Origin: JADKBO01 sp965230345
GTDB taxonomy: Bacteria; Bacteroidota; Bacteroidia; Chitinophagales; Saprospiraceae
Assembly (NCBI GenBank): GCA_965230345.1
Contig: CBDDKR010000002.1
Coordinates: 2,170,001 to 2,234,000, forward strand
Direction of reading: 5' to 3'
DNA length: 64,000 nucleotides
In this document: positions 8,404 to 16,808 of the stretch, one piece after another
How positions within the stretch are numbered: the stretch's first letter is position 1
Layout of the letters: every line of letters begins with the position of its first letter
Made by a program: the position numbers and the translations under genes
Notes under the pieces: generated by a model
Seen by the model: only the letters and a program-made list of their open reading frames with translations
Told to the model about the DNA's origin: nothing
The model's database searches: none

Positions 8404-8437
8404 CAAATATATAATTATTTATAAATGGTCTAAATAA
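8404..8437 (-). promoter_or_regulatory. Promoter plus 23-bp palindromic operator for the small Cys-rich gene
   Basis: TATATTTG on the minus strand (plus-strand 8404-8411) is separated by 3 bp from TTATTTA-N9-TAAATAA at 8415-8437. The outer 7-bp arms are perfect inverted repeats, as in the copy at 16681-16703, and the centre also ends in GTC before the right arm. This is one of the two best copies in the window. Confidence 0.6.
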
Positions 8438-8480
8438 AATTATGGTGATATTAATCATAAAAAAATAATCTCAAGATCAT

Positions 8481-8536
8481 TTTTGAGATTTGAAATCTTT
8501 TCTACTTTTGCATTTAATAAGATTAAATCTAAATAA
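8481..8536 (+). promoter_or_regulatory. Promoter and operator of the DUF4856-imelysin-HTTM-FecA operon
   Basis: TTTTG at 8481-8485, a 17-bp spacer and TACTTTTG at 8503-8510 fit the Bacteroidota -33/-7 promoter. Just downstream, 8514-8536 has a perfect right arm TAAATAA and a partial left arm (TTAATAA), and contains the palindrome AGATTAAATCT (8520-8530). It overlaps the expected transcription start, 20 bp before the DUF4856 ATG at 8557. The rest of 8200-8556 is taken up by the small minus-strand gene. Confidence 0.55.
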
Positions 8537-8556
8537 AAATTAACTAAAGTAGAATA

Positions 8557-9762
8557 ATGAAAAAGCTATCCATATACGCATTAGCAGTATTTTCAATAGG
8601 AATGTTATCATGTTCAGATGATGACAAATCGTTTGACGTTCCCACAAATTATGAATTTCAGAGAAATGGAGAAACCACTGTATCATATGGTGGACAGACT
8701 ACGAGAATTCAAATGGCAGAAGAATTAATTACTGCAATGAAAGACGAGAATTCTAGTACTGTCTTGTTGAAAGAAATGTTCGCAAATCAGACAGAAAGTG
8801 GAGGAGATGCGAATCCTTACTCAAGTCAAGAATTAAACGAATCGACTAAAAGCATTAAGTCTAAAGTGGCAGCATCTAAAGATTTTTTCTCAGCGAATAC
8901 AGTGGAATCAACTGAAATTAAAGCAGATTTTGAATCTTGGATTCAAGCTCATGTGGATGAAGTATATCCTAATTACTCCAACTTAGCAGAAGCAGGTAAG
9001 GCTGGACAGATTGCAGATGGTTCTTCAGTAAGATATGTAAATGCAAAAGGACTAGAATACAATCAAGCAGTAAATAAGTCTTTGATTGGAGCTTTGATGG
9101 TAGATCAAATTCTTAACAATTATTTGAGTTCTTCCGTTTTAGACGATGGCGACAACATCAAAAACAATGATGATGAAGTCTTGGCAACGGATAAAAATTA
9201 TACCACTATGGAACATAAGTGGGATGAAGCTTATGGATATTTATTCGGAACATCAAGTGATGGTGCGTCACCACTTGCTAACTTAGGTGAAGATAGTTTC
9301 TTGAACAAATACCTTGCAAGAGTTGAAGGTGATGAAGATTTTGCTGGAATAGCACAAACAATCTTTGATGCTTTCAAAAAAGGAAGGGCAGCAATTGTAG
9401 CTCAAGAATATGGTGAAAGAGACAAACAAGTGAAAATCTTACGTGAGGAAATCTCTAAAGTCATTGCAATTAGAGCAGTATACTATTTACAACAAGGAAA
9501 AAATGGATTGCCAACTTCTGGAAATGACTATGGTCCATCATTCCATGATTTATCCGAAGGCTTTGGTTTCGTTTATAGCTTAAGATTTACGAGAAAGCCT
9601 GATTCTAATGAGTCATACTTCTCACAAAATGAAGTTGATCAATTCGTCTCACAATTGACTACTGGAAATGGATTTTGGGATGTAACTCCTGCAACTTTAG
9701 ATGCCATTTCTGAAAGTATTGCTTCAAAGTTTGATTTCACTGTTGCCCAGGCTGGTGAATAA
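8557..9762 (+). CDS. DUF4856 lipoprotein, iron-operon associated
   Basis: This 401-residue protein has a lipoprotein signal (lipobox GMLSC, then SDDD, the usual acidic surface-export-like tail). The mature start NYEFQRNGETTVSYGGQTTR and MAEELI match the DUF4856 family as I know it, and the protein runs to near the C-terminus with mixed helices (WDEAYGYLFG, RAAIVAQEYG). DUF4856 genes in Bacteroidota regularly precede imelysin-family genes, and both are thought to be iron-regulated peptidase-like or binding proteins; no enzymatic activity is established. It is the first gene of a tight operon (9-bp gap to the imelysin gene), behind a promoter with a palindromic operator. It is probably on the outer-membrane surface or facing the periplasm. 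Function in ferric ligand capture is inference. Confidence 0.85.
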   Translation: MKKLSIYALAVFSIGMLSCSDDDKSFDVPTNYEFQRNGETTVSYGGQTTRIQMAEELITAMKDENSSTVLLKEMFANQTESGGDANPYSSQELNESTKSIKSKVAASKDFFSANTVESTEIKADFESWIQAHVDEVYPNYSNLAEAGKAGQIADGSSVRYVNAKGLEYNQAVNKSLIGALMVDQILNNYLSSSVLDDGDNIKNNDDEVLATDKNYTTMEHKWDEAYGYLFGTSSDGASPLANLGEDSFLNKYLARVEGDEDFAGIAQTIFDAFKKGRAAIVAQEYGERDKQVKILREEISKVIAIRAVYYLQQGKNGLPTSGNDYGPSFHDLSEGFGFVYSLRFTRKPDSNESYFSQNEVDQFVSQLTTGNGFWDVTPATLDAISESIASKFDFTVAQAGE

Positions 9763-9771
9763 AAAATAAAT

Positions 9772-10860
9772 ATGAGATTATTATCATACTTCATACTATT
9801 ATCTGTGTTCTTTGCTTCTTGCAAGGACACAGATAATAAAGGTGGTGAAGCTGATGGCTTTGACCGCGAAAAAATGTTGGTTCACTGGGCTGATAATTTT
9901 ATTATCCCTTCTTTCGAAAGTTATAACATTTCGTTGGTTGCATTAGAGGAATTATCAAATGCTTTTTTGGCAGATCCTTCTGTGTCTAATTTAGAAGCAC
10001 TGAGAAGCTCTTGGTTAGATTCATATGAAAAATGGCAATCTGTATCTTTTTATGATATTGGTAAGGCAGAGGAAATAGGCTTAAGAAGATTTACCAATAT
10101 TTATCCTACAGATACCGCACTTATTAATGTCCATATTGCAACGGGACAATATAATCTTGAGTTGCCATCTACTTTTGATGCTCAAGGTTTTCCTGCATTA
10201 GATTTTCTATTGTTCGGCAATGGGGAAAGTGATGATGATATAGTAATGTCATTTTCAAATGCGAATACTAGAGATTATCTCTCAGCATTAGTTGGTCGAT
10301 TAAATCGACTGACTACAGATGTACTAACAGATTGGAAATCGGGATATCGTGATTTTTTTGTTTCAAATAGCGGATCTTCTGGAACAGCAAGTGTTGATAA
10401 ATTAGTGAACGATTACCTATTTCACTACGAAAAATACTTGCGAGCTGGTAAAGTGGGAATTCCTGCAGGTGTATTTTCAGGTACAAAAATGGCCAATACT
10501 GTTGAAGCTAGATATGCGGAGGTTTATTCCAAGAGGTTTTTTGAAAAAGCTTTCGTTAGTGTGAAGAGTTTTTTCAATGGTGTTGGACAAGTAGAGGGTG
10601 AATCTTTGAGTTCATACCTTACGTATAGAGCAAATCAGAATAATACGACTAATGTTGCCGAATCGGTAAATGCTCAATGGAATAAGGTCGATGCTATATT
10701 AGCAGAACTTCCTGACAATTTTTACCAATTGGTCTTAGATGATAACAGTAAAATGCTCCAACTATACGACGAATTACAAGTAGCAGTTGTATTGTTAAAG
10801 GTAGAAATGATGCAGGCTCTGAATATTCAGGTAGACTATGTTGATGCTGATGGTGATTAA
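9772..10860 (+). CDS. Imelysin-family lipoprotein
   Basis: A 362-residue protein with lipobox FFASCKD and an acidic stretch follows 9 bp after the DUF4856 gene. Family marks include RSSWLDSYEKWQSVSFYDIG, GLRRFTNIYPTD and QGFPALDFLLFG, the last matching the imelysin segment that usually reads GxHxxE-like; here the His/Glu positions read P and D, so the classical metal motif is altered. Imelysin-like proteins (IrpA, EfeO-M75) are periplasmic or surface proteins tied to iron uptake, and proteolytic activity has not been demonstrated for most. The gene ends by sharing one base with the start codon of the HTTM gene (TAATG), so translation is probably coupled. A role in iron acquisition is well supported by context. 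Confidence 0.88.
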   Translation: MRLLSYFILLSVFFASCKDTDNKGGEADGFDREKMLVHWADNFIIPSFESYNISLVALEELSNAFLADPSVSNLEALRSSWLDSYEKWQSVSFYDIGKAEEIGLRRFTNIYPTDTALINVHIATGQYNLELPSTFDAQGFPALDFLLFGNGESDDDIVMSFSNANTRDYLSALVGRLNRLTTDVLTDWKSGYRDFFVSNSGSSGTASVDKLVNDYLFHYEKYLRAGKVGIPAGVFSGTKMANTVEARYAEVYSKRFFEKAFVSVKSFFNGVGQVEGESLSSYLTYRANQNNTTNVAESVNAQWNKVDAILAELPDNFYQLVLDDNSKMLQLYDELQVAVVLLKVEMMQALNIQVDYVDADGD

Positions 10861-12203
10861 TGAAAAGTATTAAGTCCTATATAAAACAACAAACTTTGGC
10901 TGCCCCTTTGGCAGCCTTTCGTATTTTATTTGGACTTCTAATGTTTGGCAGCATTGTACGGTTTTGGATCAATGGTTGGATAGAAAAACTGTACATTGAG
11001 CCTCAATTTCATTTTCATTATTTAGGATTTGAGATGATAGACGTTCCAGGTGGTTGGACTTATTTGCTATTTGCACTTTGTGGTGTAGCTGCTTTTTTTA
11101 TGGCGATTGGATATAAGTATCATTTTTCGTCTTTGCTCTTTTTTCTGTCGATTACCTATATCGAATTGATGGATAAAACGACTTATCTTAACCACTACTA
11201 CTTTATATCAGTATTGAGTTTTATCCTCTTATTTCTACCAGCCAATCGTTATTTTTCAGTTGATGCTTATCAGAACTCTGAATTGCGTACTCAGTTTATT
11301 CCTCGTTGGAATATTGATATCATTAAACTTATGTTGGGTATTGTATATTTCTATGCAGGAATTGCTAAATTGAATGCAGATTGGATGTTGGATGCACTTC
11401 CACTTTCCATTTGGTTGCCCAGTCATATAGATCTTCCGATAATTGGATCATTTTTAGACAAACGTTGGGTACATTATTTGTTTAGTTGGTCTGGGGCAAT
11501 ATATGATATTGTAATTCCTTTTTTGCTCTTGATTCCAAGGACACGAATTCTGGCATTTGGCTTGGTTGTCGTTTTTCATGTACTGACACGAATATTGTTC
11601 CCCATTGGTGTTTTCCCTTTCGTAATGATTTTCAGTACGTTAATTTTTTTTGATGCATCGTTCCATCAAAATTGGTTGAATCGAATAGCTAAGTTATTGA
11701 GAATAGATGCTTCAATATTTGACAATTCGAAGGAATATTTATCGGAGTTTAATGCTGGAAGAACAATGATTCTTGGATTTATTATGTTCCTTCAGATAGT
11801 CTTACCATGGAGGTATCTTTTATATTCAGGAAATATTTTTTGGAATGAAGAAGGTTACCGATTTTCCTGGCGTGTTATGTTGATGGAAAAAACCGGATAT
11901 GCTCAGTTTAAGGTGGTTGATGGAGAGACTGGAAAATGGTTTTATGTTCAGAATAGTGATTTTCTAACACCTTTACAGGAAAAACAAATGTCTACACAAG
12001 CAGATTTTATTGTGGAATACGCCGCATATTTAGGAAAACACTTCGAATCTCAAGGCCACCAGAACCTAGAAATATATGTGGAAAGTTATGCGGCACTAAA
12101 CGGTAGATCTCACCAACAATTTATTGATCCAACGATTGACCTTCTAACAATTGAAAATAATTTGTATCATCGCGATTATATAATACCTCTTAAAGATGAA
12201 TAG
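10860..12203 (+). CDS. HTTM/vitamin K-dependent gamma-carboxylase-like membrane protein
   Basis: This 447-residue polytopic protein has at least six hydrophobic segments in its first 280 residues and a soluble C-terminal region. The signature DKTTYLNHYYF, followed by a hydrophobic run and LFLPANRYFSVD, is the hallmark of the HTTM domain shared with vertebrate gamma-glutamyl carboxylase. IVYFYAGIAKLNADWM is likewise conserved in the family. In animals the enzyme carboxylates Glu residues. Bacterial homologues are mostly uncharacterised, though they recur in Bacteroidota beside DUF4856, imelysin and FecA genes. It overlaps its upstream neighbour by 1 base and the FecA-like gene by 8 bases, so it is clearly part of the same operon. 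Modification of an operon product to create metal-binding residues is an attractive inference, not a fact. Confidence 0.85.
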   Translation: MKSIKSYIKQQTLAAPLAAFRILFGLLMFGSIVRFWINGWIEKLYIEPQFHFHYLGFEMIDVPGGWTYLLFALCGVAAFFMAIGYKYHFSSLLFFLSITYIELMDKTTYLNHYYFISVLSFILLFLPANRYFSVDAYQNSELRTQFIPRWNIDIIKLMLGIVYFYAGIAKLNADWMLDALPLSIWLPSHIDLPIIGSFLDKRWVHYLFSWSGAIYDIVIPFLLLIPRTRILAFGLVVVFHVLTRILFPIGVFPFVMIFSTLIFFDASFHQNWLNRIAKLLRIDASIFDNSKEYLSEFNAGRTMILGFIMFLQIVLPWRYLLYSGNIFWNEEGYRFSWRVMLMEKTGYAQFKVVDGETGKWFYVQNSDFLTPLQEKQMSTQADFIVEYAAYLGKHFESQGHQNLEIYVESYAALNGRSHQQFIDPTIDLLTIENNLYHRDYIIPLKDE

Positions 12204-14664
12204 TGTCAGGGTTATATTATTTCTATTATTAATGCCTATAGGACTTAAGGCACAAGTAAGCCTTTTGGGAAAAGTTATTGATGTTGAAACCCACCATCCT
12301 ATAACAGGCATTGAGGTATATGACCCGTCCTCCGGTTTGACTCGAACGACAGATGAGTCTGGATCTTATTTGTTCGAATCGATTGCTACGGGTAAACGTG
12401 AATTGATCGCTTTTGGACTTCAATACAATACCAAATATATTGAAGTAAATGTGGAAGGAACAGATACTTTAGATATTTCCTTAGAACCCTTGAATATTTC
12501 CCTAAATGCAGTTCAAATTGTAGCACGAAAGAAAGAACTTTTTGCTCTTAAGCGATTAAAAGACGTAGAGGGAACATCAATTTATGCGGGTAAAAAATCA
12601 GAAGTTGTTCTATTGGATTTGATTCAAGGGAATCTTGGTAAAAATAATGCTCGTGAAGTCTACGCAAGAGTCGCAGGACTTAATATATATGAAGGAAGTG
12701 ATGGAGGTGTCCAGCTTGGAATTGGTGGTCGAGGATTAGACCCGAATAGAACTGCAAATTTCAATACAAGACAAAATAGTTATGACATTTCTGCAGACGT
12801 ACTAGGTTATCCTGAGAGTTACTATACGCCTCCTTCAGAAGCTGTTGAACAGATTCAGATCATTCGAGGAGCAAGTTCACTACAATATGGAACTCAGTTT
12901 GGAGGACTAATCAATTTTAAACTAAGAAGGACACCTGTTTCGAAAAAATGGGATTTACATATTCGAAATACAAATGGGTCTTATGGATTATGGAATGCAT
13001 TTGTTGCTGGTGGTTACAATTCGAAAAAAGTAAGCATAAATTCGTTTTTTCAGTATAAACAGGGAAACGGTTATCGACCAAATTCTGATTATGATGTTTA
13101 TAATTTTCACGTCAATGGCTTAGTAAGATTAACTTCTAAAACTTCAATTGAAGGAGAAGTGACATTGTACAAATATCTTGGAAAACAAAGTGGAGGTCTT
13201 ACAGATGACCAGTTTAAAGAAGGTCCAAAATTGTCTACTCGAAGTAGAAACTGGTTTGGTGTAGACTGGAAACTGTACAATATCAAACTATCTCATGATT
13301 GGAATCCTTCGAGCAAGTTAAGTATAAGTGCATTTGCTCTAGATGCGCAGCGAAATGCCTTAGGTTTTAGAGGAAATCCCATAGAACTCAATGAAAATCC
13401 AATTACAGCATTGGATGAGCAGAACAGTGATGGTTCGTATGTTTATTCAAGAGATTTGATCATTGGAAAGTTCAGAAATGTTGGTGTTGAATCTAGATAT
13501 CTTCATAAGTTTAACTTCCAATCACAGCAGTATGTTTGGCTTATTGGTAGTAAATTATATAGTGCAAGAAATACATCTAAACAAGGAGAAGGAAGTAAGG
13601 ATGTAGATGCAGATTTCACCTTTGTCAATAGTGAAGTCTCACAATACCCCAATCAATCAGATTATGTCTTTCCCAATTTCAATTGGGCCATGTTTAGCGA
13701 GTTGATTTGGTATGTCAATGACAAGTTAAGTATAACACCAGGAATACGATGGGAGTATATCAATACAGGGGCAAGAGGTTCATATAAACAAGTGATTTTT
13801 GATAATGCCGGAAACCCCATAAGTGACAAAATTTTTGAAGAAAATAAGACACTTAGGAGGTCTTTCTTACTACTAGGTCTTGGTGTTGATTATAAGATGA
13901 CCAATAGTTTAAAATGGTATGCCAATGTGTCTCAGAACTATAGATCTGTTACTTTCAGCGACATACGTGTAGTAAGCCCAACTTTTATTGTTGATCCGAA
14001 TATAAAAGACGAAAAAGGGTATACATCTGATTTTGGACTTAAGGGAAGGTGGTCCAATGTGTTGTCTTATGATGTAGGAGCTTATTCTGTTTTTTATAAT
14101 GATCGCATAGGTGTGGTGTTAGATGACCGTGCTAATCGGGTGCGAAAGAATGTCGGAAAAGCTTTAATACTTGGTTTTGAATCGATGGCGGAGATTAACA
14201 TCAATAAATGGTTGATTCCTTCCAATAGTAATTGGTTGATGAATGCTTTTGTTAATTACTCATCGACTTATGCCAGATATATAGAGTCGGAAATAGCCAA
14301 TATAGAGGATAAAGTAGTTGAGTTCGTACCATCTACTAATTTAAAGACAGGCCTTAAAATTGGATACAAGAGTTGGATGTTATCAGGGCAATTTACTCAT
14401 TTGTCCAAGCAATATACCGATGCCCAAAATTCAGAAATTGCTCATTCAGGAGATATTAAAAATGGAATTGTCGGTCCTATACCCAGTTATCATATTGTTG
14501 ATTTTGCCTTGTCTTGTCAATGGCAAAAATGGAAATTAGAAACGGGGTTGAATAACGCACTAAATAGGCAGTATTTTACACGAAGAGCGACGGGATATCC
14601 TGGACCTGGAATTATTCCTTCTGAGGGCCGAGCCTGGTATGTTACCTTAAGCCTTCATATTTAA
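12196..14664 (+). CDS. FecA-like TonB-dependent receptor
   Basis: This is an 822-residue outer-membrane receptor. A signal peptide (VILFLLLMPIGLKAQ) is followed by a carboxypeptidase-like regulatory domain (about residues 20-105), a plug with NAREVYARVAGLNIYEGSDG, IGGRGLDPNRTANFN and IQIIRGASSLQYGTQFGG, and a long beta-barrel. The plug pattern (VPGVxVxE...IRG...) is that of FecA, the ferric citrate/dicarboxylate receptor. It lacks the extra N-terminal signalling domain of FecA proteins that work with FecR/FecI. It is the last gene of the four-gene iron operon and overlaps the HTTM gene by 8 bp. Ferric citrate or another ferric complex is the likely substrate; heme is less likely because a separate HmuY-linked receptor lies downstream. 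Confidence 0.9.
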   Translation: MNSVRVILFLLLMPIGLKAQVSLLGKVIDVETHHPITGIEVYDPSSGLTRTTDESGSYLFESIATGKRELIAFGLQYNTKYIEVNVEGTDTLDISLEPLNISLNAVQIVARKKELFALKRLKDVEGTSIYAGKKSEVVLLDLIQGNLGKNNAREVYARVAGLNIYEGSDGGVQLGIGGRGLDPNRTANFNTRQNSYDISADVLGYPESYYTPPSEAVEQIQIIRGASSLQYGTQFGGLINFKLRRTPVSKKWDLHIRNTNGSYGLWNAFVAGGYNSKKVSINSFFQYKQGNGYRPNSDYDVYNFHVNGLVRLTSKTSIEGEVTLYKYLGKQSGGLTDDQFKEGPKLSTRSRNWFGVDWKLYNIKLSHDWNPSSKLSISAFALDAQRNALGFRGNPIELNENPITALDEQNSDGSYVYSRDLIIGKFRNVGVESRYLHKFNFQSQQYVWLIGSKLYSARNTSKQGEGSKDVDADFTFVNSEVSQYPNQSDYVFPNFNWAMFSELIWYVNDKLSITPGIRWEYINTGARGSYKQVIFDNAGNPISDKIFEENKTLRRSFLLLGLGVDYKMTNSLKWYANVSQNYRSVTFSDIRVVSPTFIVDPNIKDEKGYTSDFGLKGRWSNVLSYDVGAYSVFYNDRIGVVLDDRANRVRKNVGKALILGFESMAEININKWLIPSNSNWLMNAFVNYSSTYARYIESEIANIEDKVVEFVPSTNLKTGLKIGYKSWMLSGQFTHLSKQYTDAQNSEIAHSGDIKNGIVGPIPSYHIVDFALSCQWQKWKLETGLNNALNRQYFTRRATGYPGPGIIPSEGRAWYVTLSLHI

Positions 14665-14699
14665 ACTCGAAGAAGAATGGATAGTAGTGTTTTATTGCC

Positions 14700-15209
14700 T
14701 CAACTCCTTTTAAACAAATAATAAAGAAGGATGACCGAACTAAGAAAAAAGCTGAGGTTCATGAGTAATCCACTTATTGCAATGATGTATTTGAACCCTG
14801 TCACACCTTCCCATAGAAAATAAATTCCACCGAAGGTAGTCATCAAGGAAATAAAGGGCTCGAGCATAAGAAAATATTTGAGTGTGGGGTGAATAGGGCA
14901 GCCATATATAAGGATGGCAAGAATTAAAAATATTACTGAGATGGTTAAAAGGTGGGAATGAATGATGGATAAAATTTCTCTCTTTGATTTTTTAAATACC
15001 ATTTCATCAGCGTCCTCTTGGTCCTCATTGCCATTGTAATTCACCTCAATACCATCTGGAGTCCCTTTTGTGGTCTCTAAAACAAACCTTGTTCCAGCGG
15101 AATAACCAATGGTAAGTACAATTACAAACATCCCCAGACTTATACGTAAAGGTCTAGGAATATTTAGAATAAAGTTGTCAAAGCTCTTATTTAAAAGTGT
15201 TTGATTCAT
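14700..15209 (-). CDS. Small four-helix membrane protein with HxH motif
   Basis: This 169-residue protein has four predicted membrane helices (about residues 22-45, 85-105, 112-132 and 140-165), with an acidic soluble loop between the first two. The second helix starts with SIIHSHLLTISVIFL, whose HSH could ligate heme or metal; LKYFLMLEPFISLMTTFGG follows. I do not recognise a named domain. It overlaps the upstream FMN-binding gene by 23 bp and is last in a three-gene minus-strand operon that starts at the operator shared with hmuY. A membrane partner for the FMN-binding protein, in electron transfer to ferric iron or heme, is an inference from position and the histidines. Confidence 0.65.
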   Translation of the reverse strand: MNQTLLNKSFDNFILNIPRPLRISLGMFVIVLTIGYSAGTRFVLETTKGTPDGIEVNYNGNEDQEDADEMVFKKSKREILSIIHSHLLTISVIFLILAILIYGCPIHPTLKYFLMLEPFISLMTTFGGIYFLWEGVTGFKYIIAISGLLMNLSFFLSSVILLYYLFKRS

Positions 15210-15693
15210 TTAAATCATTTAGTGCCATCAAAAAGTTATCAATCGCTACGGTCATACTATTGCACGATATGGTTGCTCCTGATATTCCATCAATATTATC
15301 ATTAAGCTTGGCGTGATCATTATGGCTTAATCCAATGAATTGTGATAACCACCTTTTATGACCGATCTGCCTTCCGTGTTTTTCACGATAGACTAAAACT
15401 TTTGTATTTATTATCTCAAGGTTAGTATCAATTACGATAATGTAATCAAAAACGTCATGTTTGCTATCGGCTTGATCTACATATATGTATCCTAATCGAT
15501 TATTATTTGATAAAACGACATAGATATCATTGTCTAAAGAATGTTCATCGTTTTTTTGTTTAGTCTTTAATGCTTCCAATTCAAATTGTGACACATCAAA
15601 CGATCTCTCAACCGTTTGATGTATCTTTTTTTCTAATGTCGTAGACCAAGGCGATTGATTGATCTGAAATAAGAACAGAAAAATGAAAATCAT
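15187..15693 (-). CDS. FMN-binding domain protein
   Basis: A 168-residue protein begins with a hydrophobic signal or anchor (MIFIFLFLFQINQSPW), so it should be periplasmic or inner-membrane anchored. The C-terminal part carries NIDGISGATISCNSM followed by a helix, which is the FMN_bind pattern. In NqrC/RnfG-type domains the SGATxS/T segment is where ApbE attaches FMN covalently, here possibly on the Ser of ATIS. The preceding strands (GYIYVDQADSKHDVFDYIIVID and KVLVYREKHGRQIG) fit the domain. It lies 6 bp after the DUF6607 gene and overlaps the 4-TM gene. FMN_bind proteins beside heme/iron uptake genes are candidates for extracytoplasmic ferric or heme reductases. No ApbE gene is visible in this window. 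Confidence 0.82.
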   Translation of the reverse strand: MIFIFLFLFQINQSPWSTTLEKKIHQTVERSFDVSQFELEALKTKQKNDEHSLDNDIYVVLSNNNRLGYIYVDQADSKHDVFDYIIVIDTNLEIINTKVLVYREKHGRQIGHKRWLSQFIGLSHNDHAKLNDNIDGISGATISCNSMTVAIDNFLMALNDLNESNTFK

Positions 15694-15699
15694 ATTTAA

Positions 15700-16614
15700 T
15701 TATTGTGTTTGGATTTTGTAAGATTCTATTAATTCTTTGATGGACTTTGAATCCCACTGCTGATCACCAAAGAAAAGGTGTTCATAAAGTCTTTTTTCTT
15801 CCAATTTAACGGCCAATTTTAAGTGTTCTGCTGTATTGTAAACACCTTCCCATTCGTCTCTAACCAATTCCCACATTGCTTTATTTTCTTTCCACCATTT
15901 TTGCGCAGGCCAACAATCTGACGATGGTTTTCTATTGTAAGTATTATAACCTTTTTCTTGAGCAAGTAACTCATCTGATTCGTCACGAATGATTTTGTTG
16001 TTGTCTTGCTCATGCAACCAACCTTCTGGTGTTATCTGAACTCGGTTTCCTCTTTTCATTACGTTGTAATCATCCCTTTTTGAATATTCCCTTCTAGGAA
16101 GAGGGCTATCTGTTTTATTATGCCATGATGAAGTTCCATCTACGTGTACCCATGTTGCAGATCCGGCATATCTAGGGCTATCATCTACTTGGTATACCAA
16201 TTGCGTCCATTTACCTTTTTGTTCATCTCTGTTTAAACTTATGAATTTCCATTCGTTGTCTTTATAGTATGTAAAACTTTTTTCAGCTTCAAAAATCCAG
16301 TCCTGTCTCCAGTGTTTGATGATCGTACTATCATTAATAATAAGAAGGTGTTGAATTACAATTTTATCATCTGATTCTTCTACTAATTCAGCCCATTCAA
16401 AAGCACCAGAAGTGTAATCGTAATGTTTTTCGTAGTCTATGTGTGGTGAAAATGTTTCGGTGTATTTGAAGTCTACATCGAAGCATCCTGTCATGGCTTT
16501 AATTGCTTGTCGATCTAATTGAAGTTTGGAATTTTGAGCATTGATTGTTGAAAAAGAAATAAGCATCATTAAAACGACGCCAATTACATTCTTTACAAGA
16601 TGTATTTTTTTCAT
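15700..16614 (-). CDS. DUF6607 secreted protein
   Basis: This 304-residue protein has a cleavable signal peptide (MMLISFSTINAQ). The sequence matches my memory of DUF6607: DRQAIKAMTGCFDVDFKY, WAELVEESDDKIVIQHLL, IKHWRQDWIFE, YQVDDSPRYAGSATWVHVDG and PLPRREYSKRDDYNVMKRGN. The family is widespread in Bacteroidota, often beside TonB or heme genes, and has no known biochemical function. The beta-rich, tryptophan-rich middle suggests a lipocalin- or binding-type fold (inference). It is the first gene of a minus-strand operon with the FMN-binding and 4-TM genes, and its promoter (TACCTTTG, 16661-16668 on the minus strand) shares an operator with the divergent hmuY-like gene. Heme handling in the periplasm is the best guess. 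Confidence 0.8.
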   Translation of the reverse strand: MKKIHLVKNVIGVVLMMLISFSTINAQNSKLQLDRQAIKAMTGCFDVDFKYTETFSPHIDYEKHYDYTSGAFEWAELVEESDDKIVIQHLLIINDSTIIKHWRQDWIFEAEKSFTYYKDNEWKFISLNRDEQKGKWTQLVYQVDDSPRYAGSATWVHVDGTSSWHNKTDSPLPRREYSKRDDYNVMKRGNRVQITPEGWLHEQDNNKIIRDESDELLAQEKGYNTYNRKPSSDCWPAQKWWKENKAMWELVRDEWEGVYNTAEHLKLAVKLEEKRLYEHLFFGDQQWDSKSIKELIESYKIQTQ

Positions 16615-16660
16615 TTTGATTTATTTAAAGACGAATTGTCATAGTTATGTAATATGATGA

Positions 16661-16720
16661 CAAAGGTATTAAAAATTAGTTTATTTAAAATAAGTCTAAA
16701 TAAAAATTAAAATATATTTG
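16661..16720. promoter_or_regulatory. Divergent promoters with shared 23-bp palindromic operator
   Basis: Minus-strand -7 TACCTTTG lies at 16661-16668, 47 bp before the DUF6607 start. Plus-strand -7 TATATTTG lies at 16713-16720, 89 bp before the hmuY-like start. Between them 16681-16703 reads TTATTTA-N9-TAAATAA, a perfect pair of 7-bp arms, so one bound dimer could cover both -33 regions. It shares arms with 8415-8437 and its full 9-base centre with 5011-5033. Confidence 0.62.
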
Positions 16721-16808
16721 TGCTAGCTTAGATGAAGATCAGCTTTTACTCAATTAAGAGGAAAATGTCTGATTATGGTTAAACAAGAAATATTTAATAC
16801 GATATAAC

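Noticed and set aside
8209..8424. 71-residue open frame on the plus strand
   Set aside because: Its Phe-rich tract is the complement of the Lys-rich codons of the minus-strand small protein, and the minus-strand reading has a promoter and operator.
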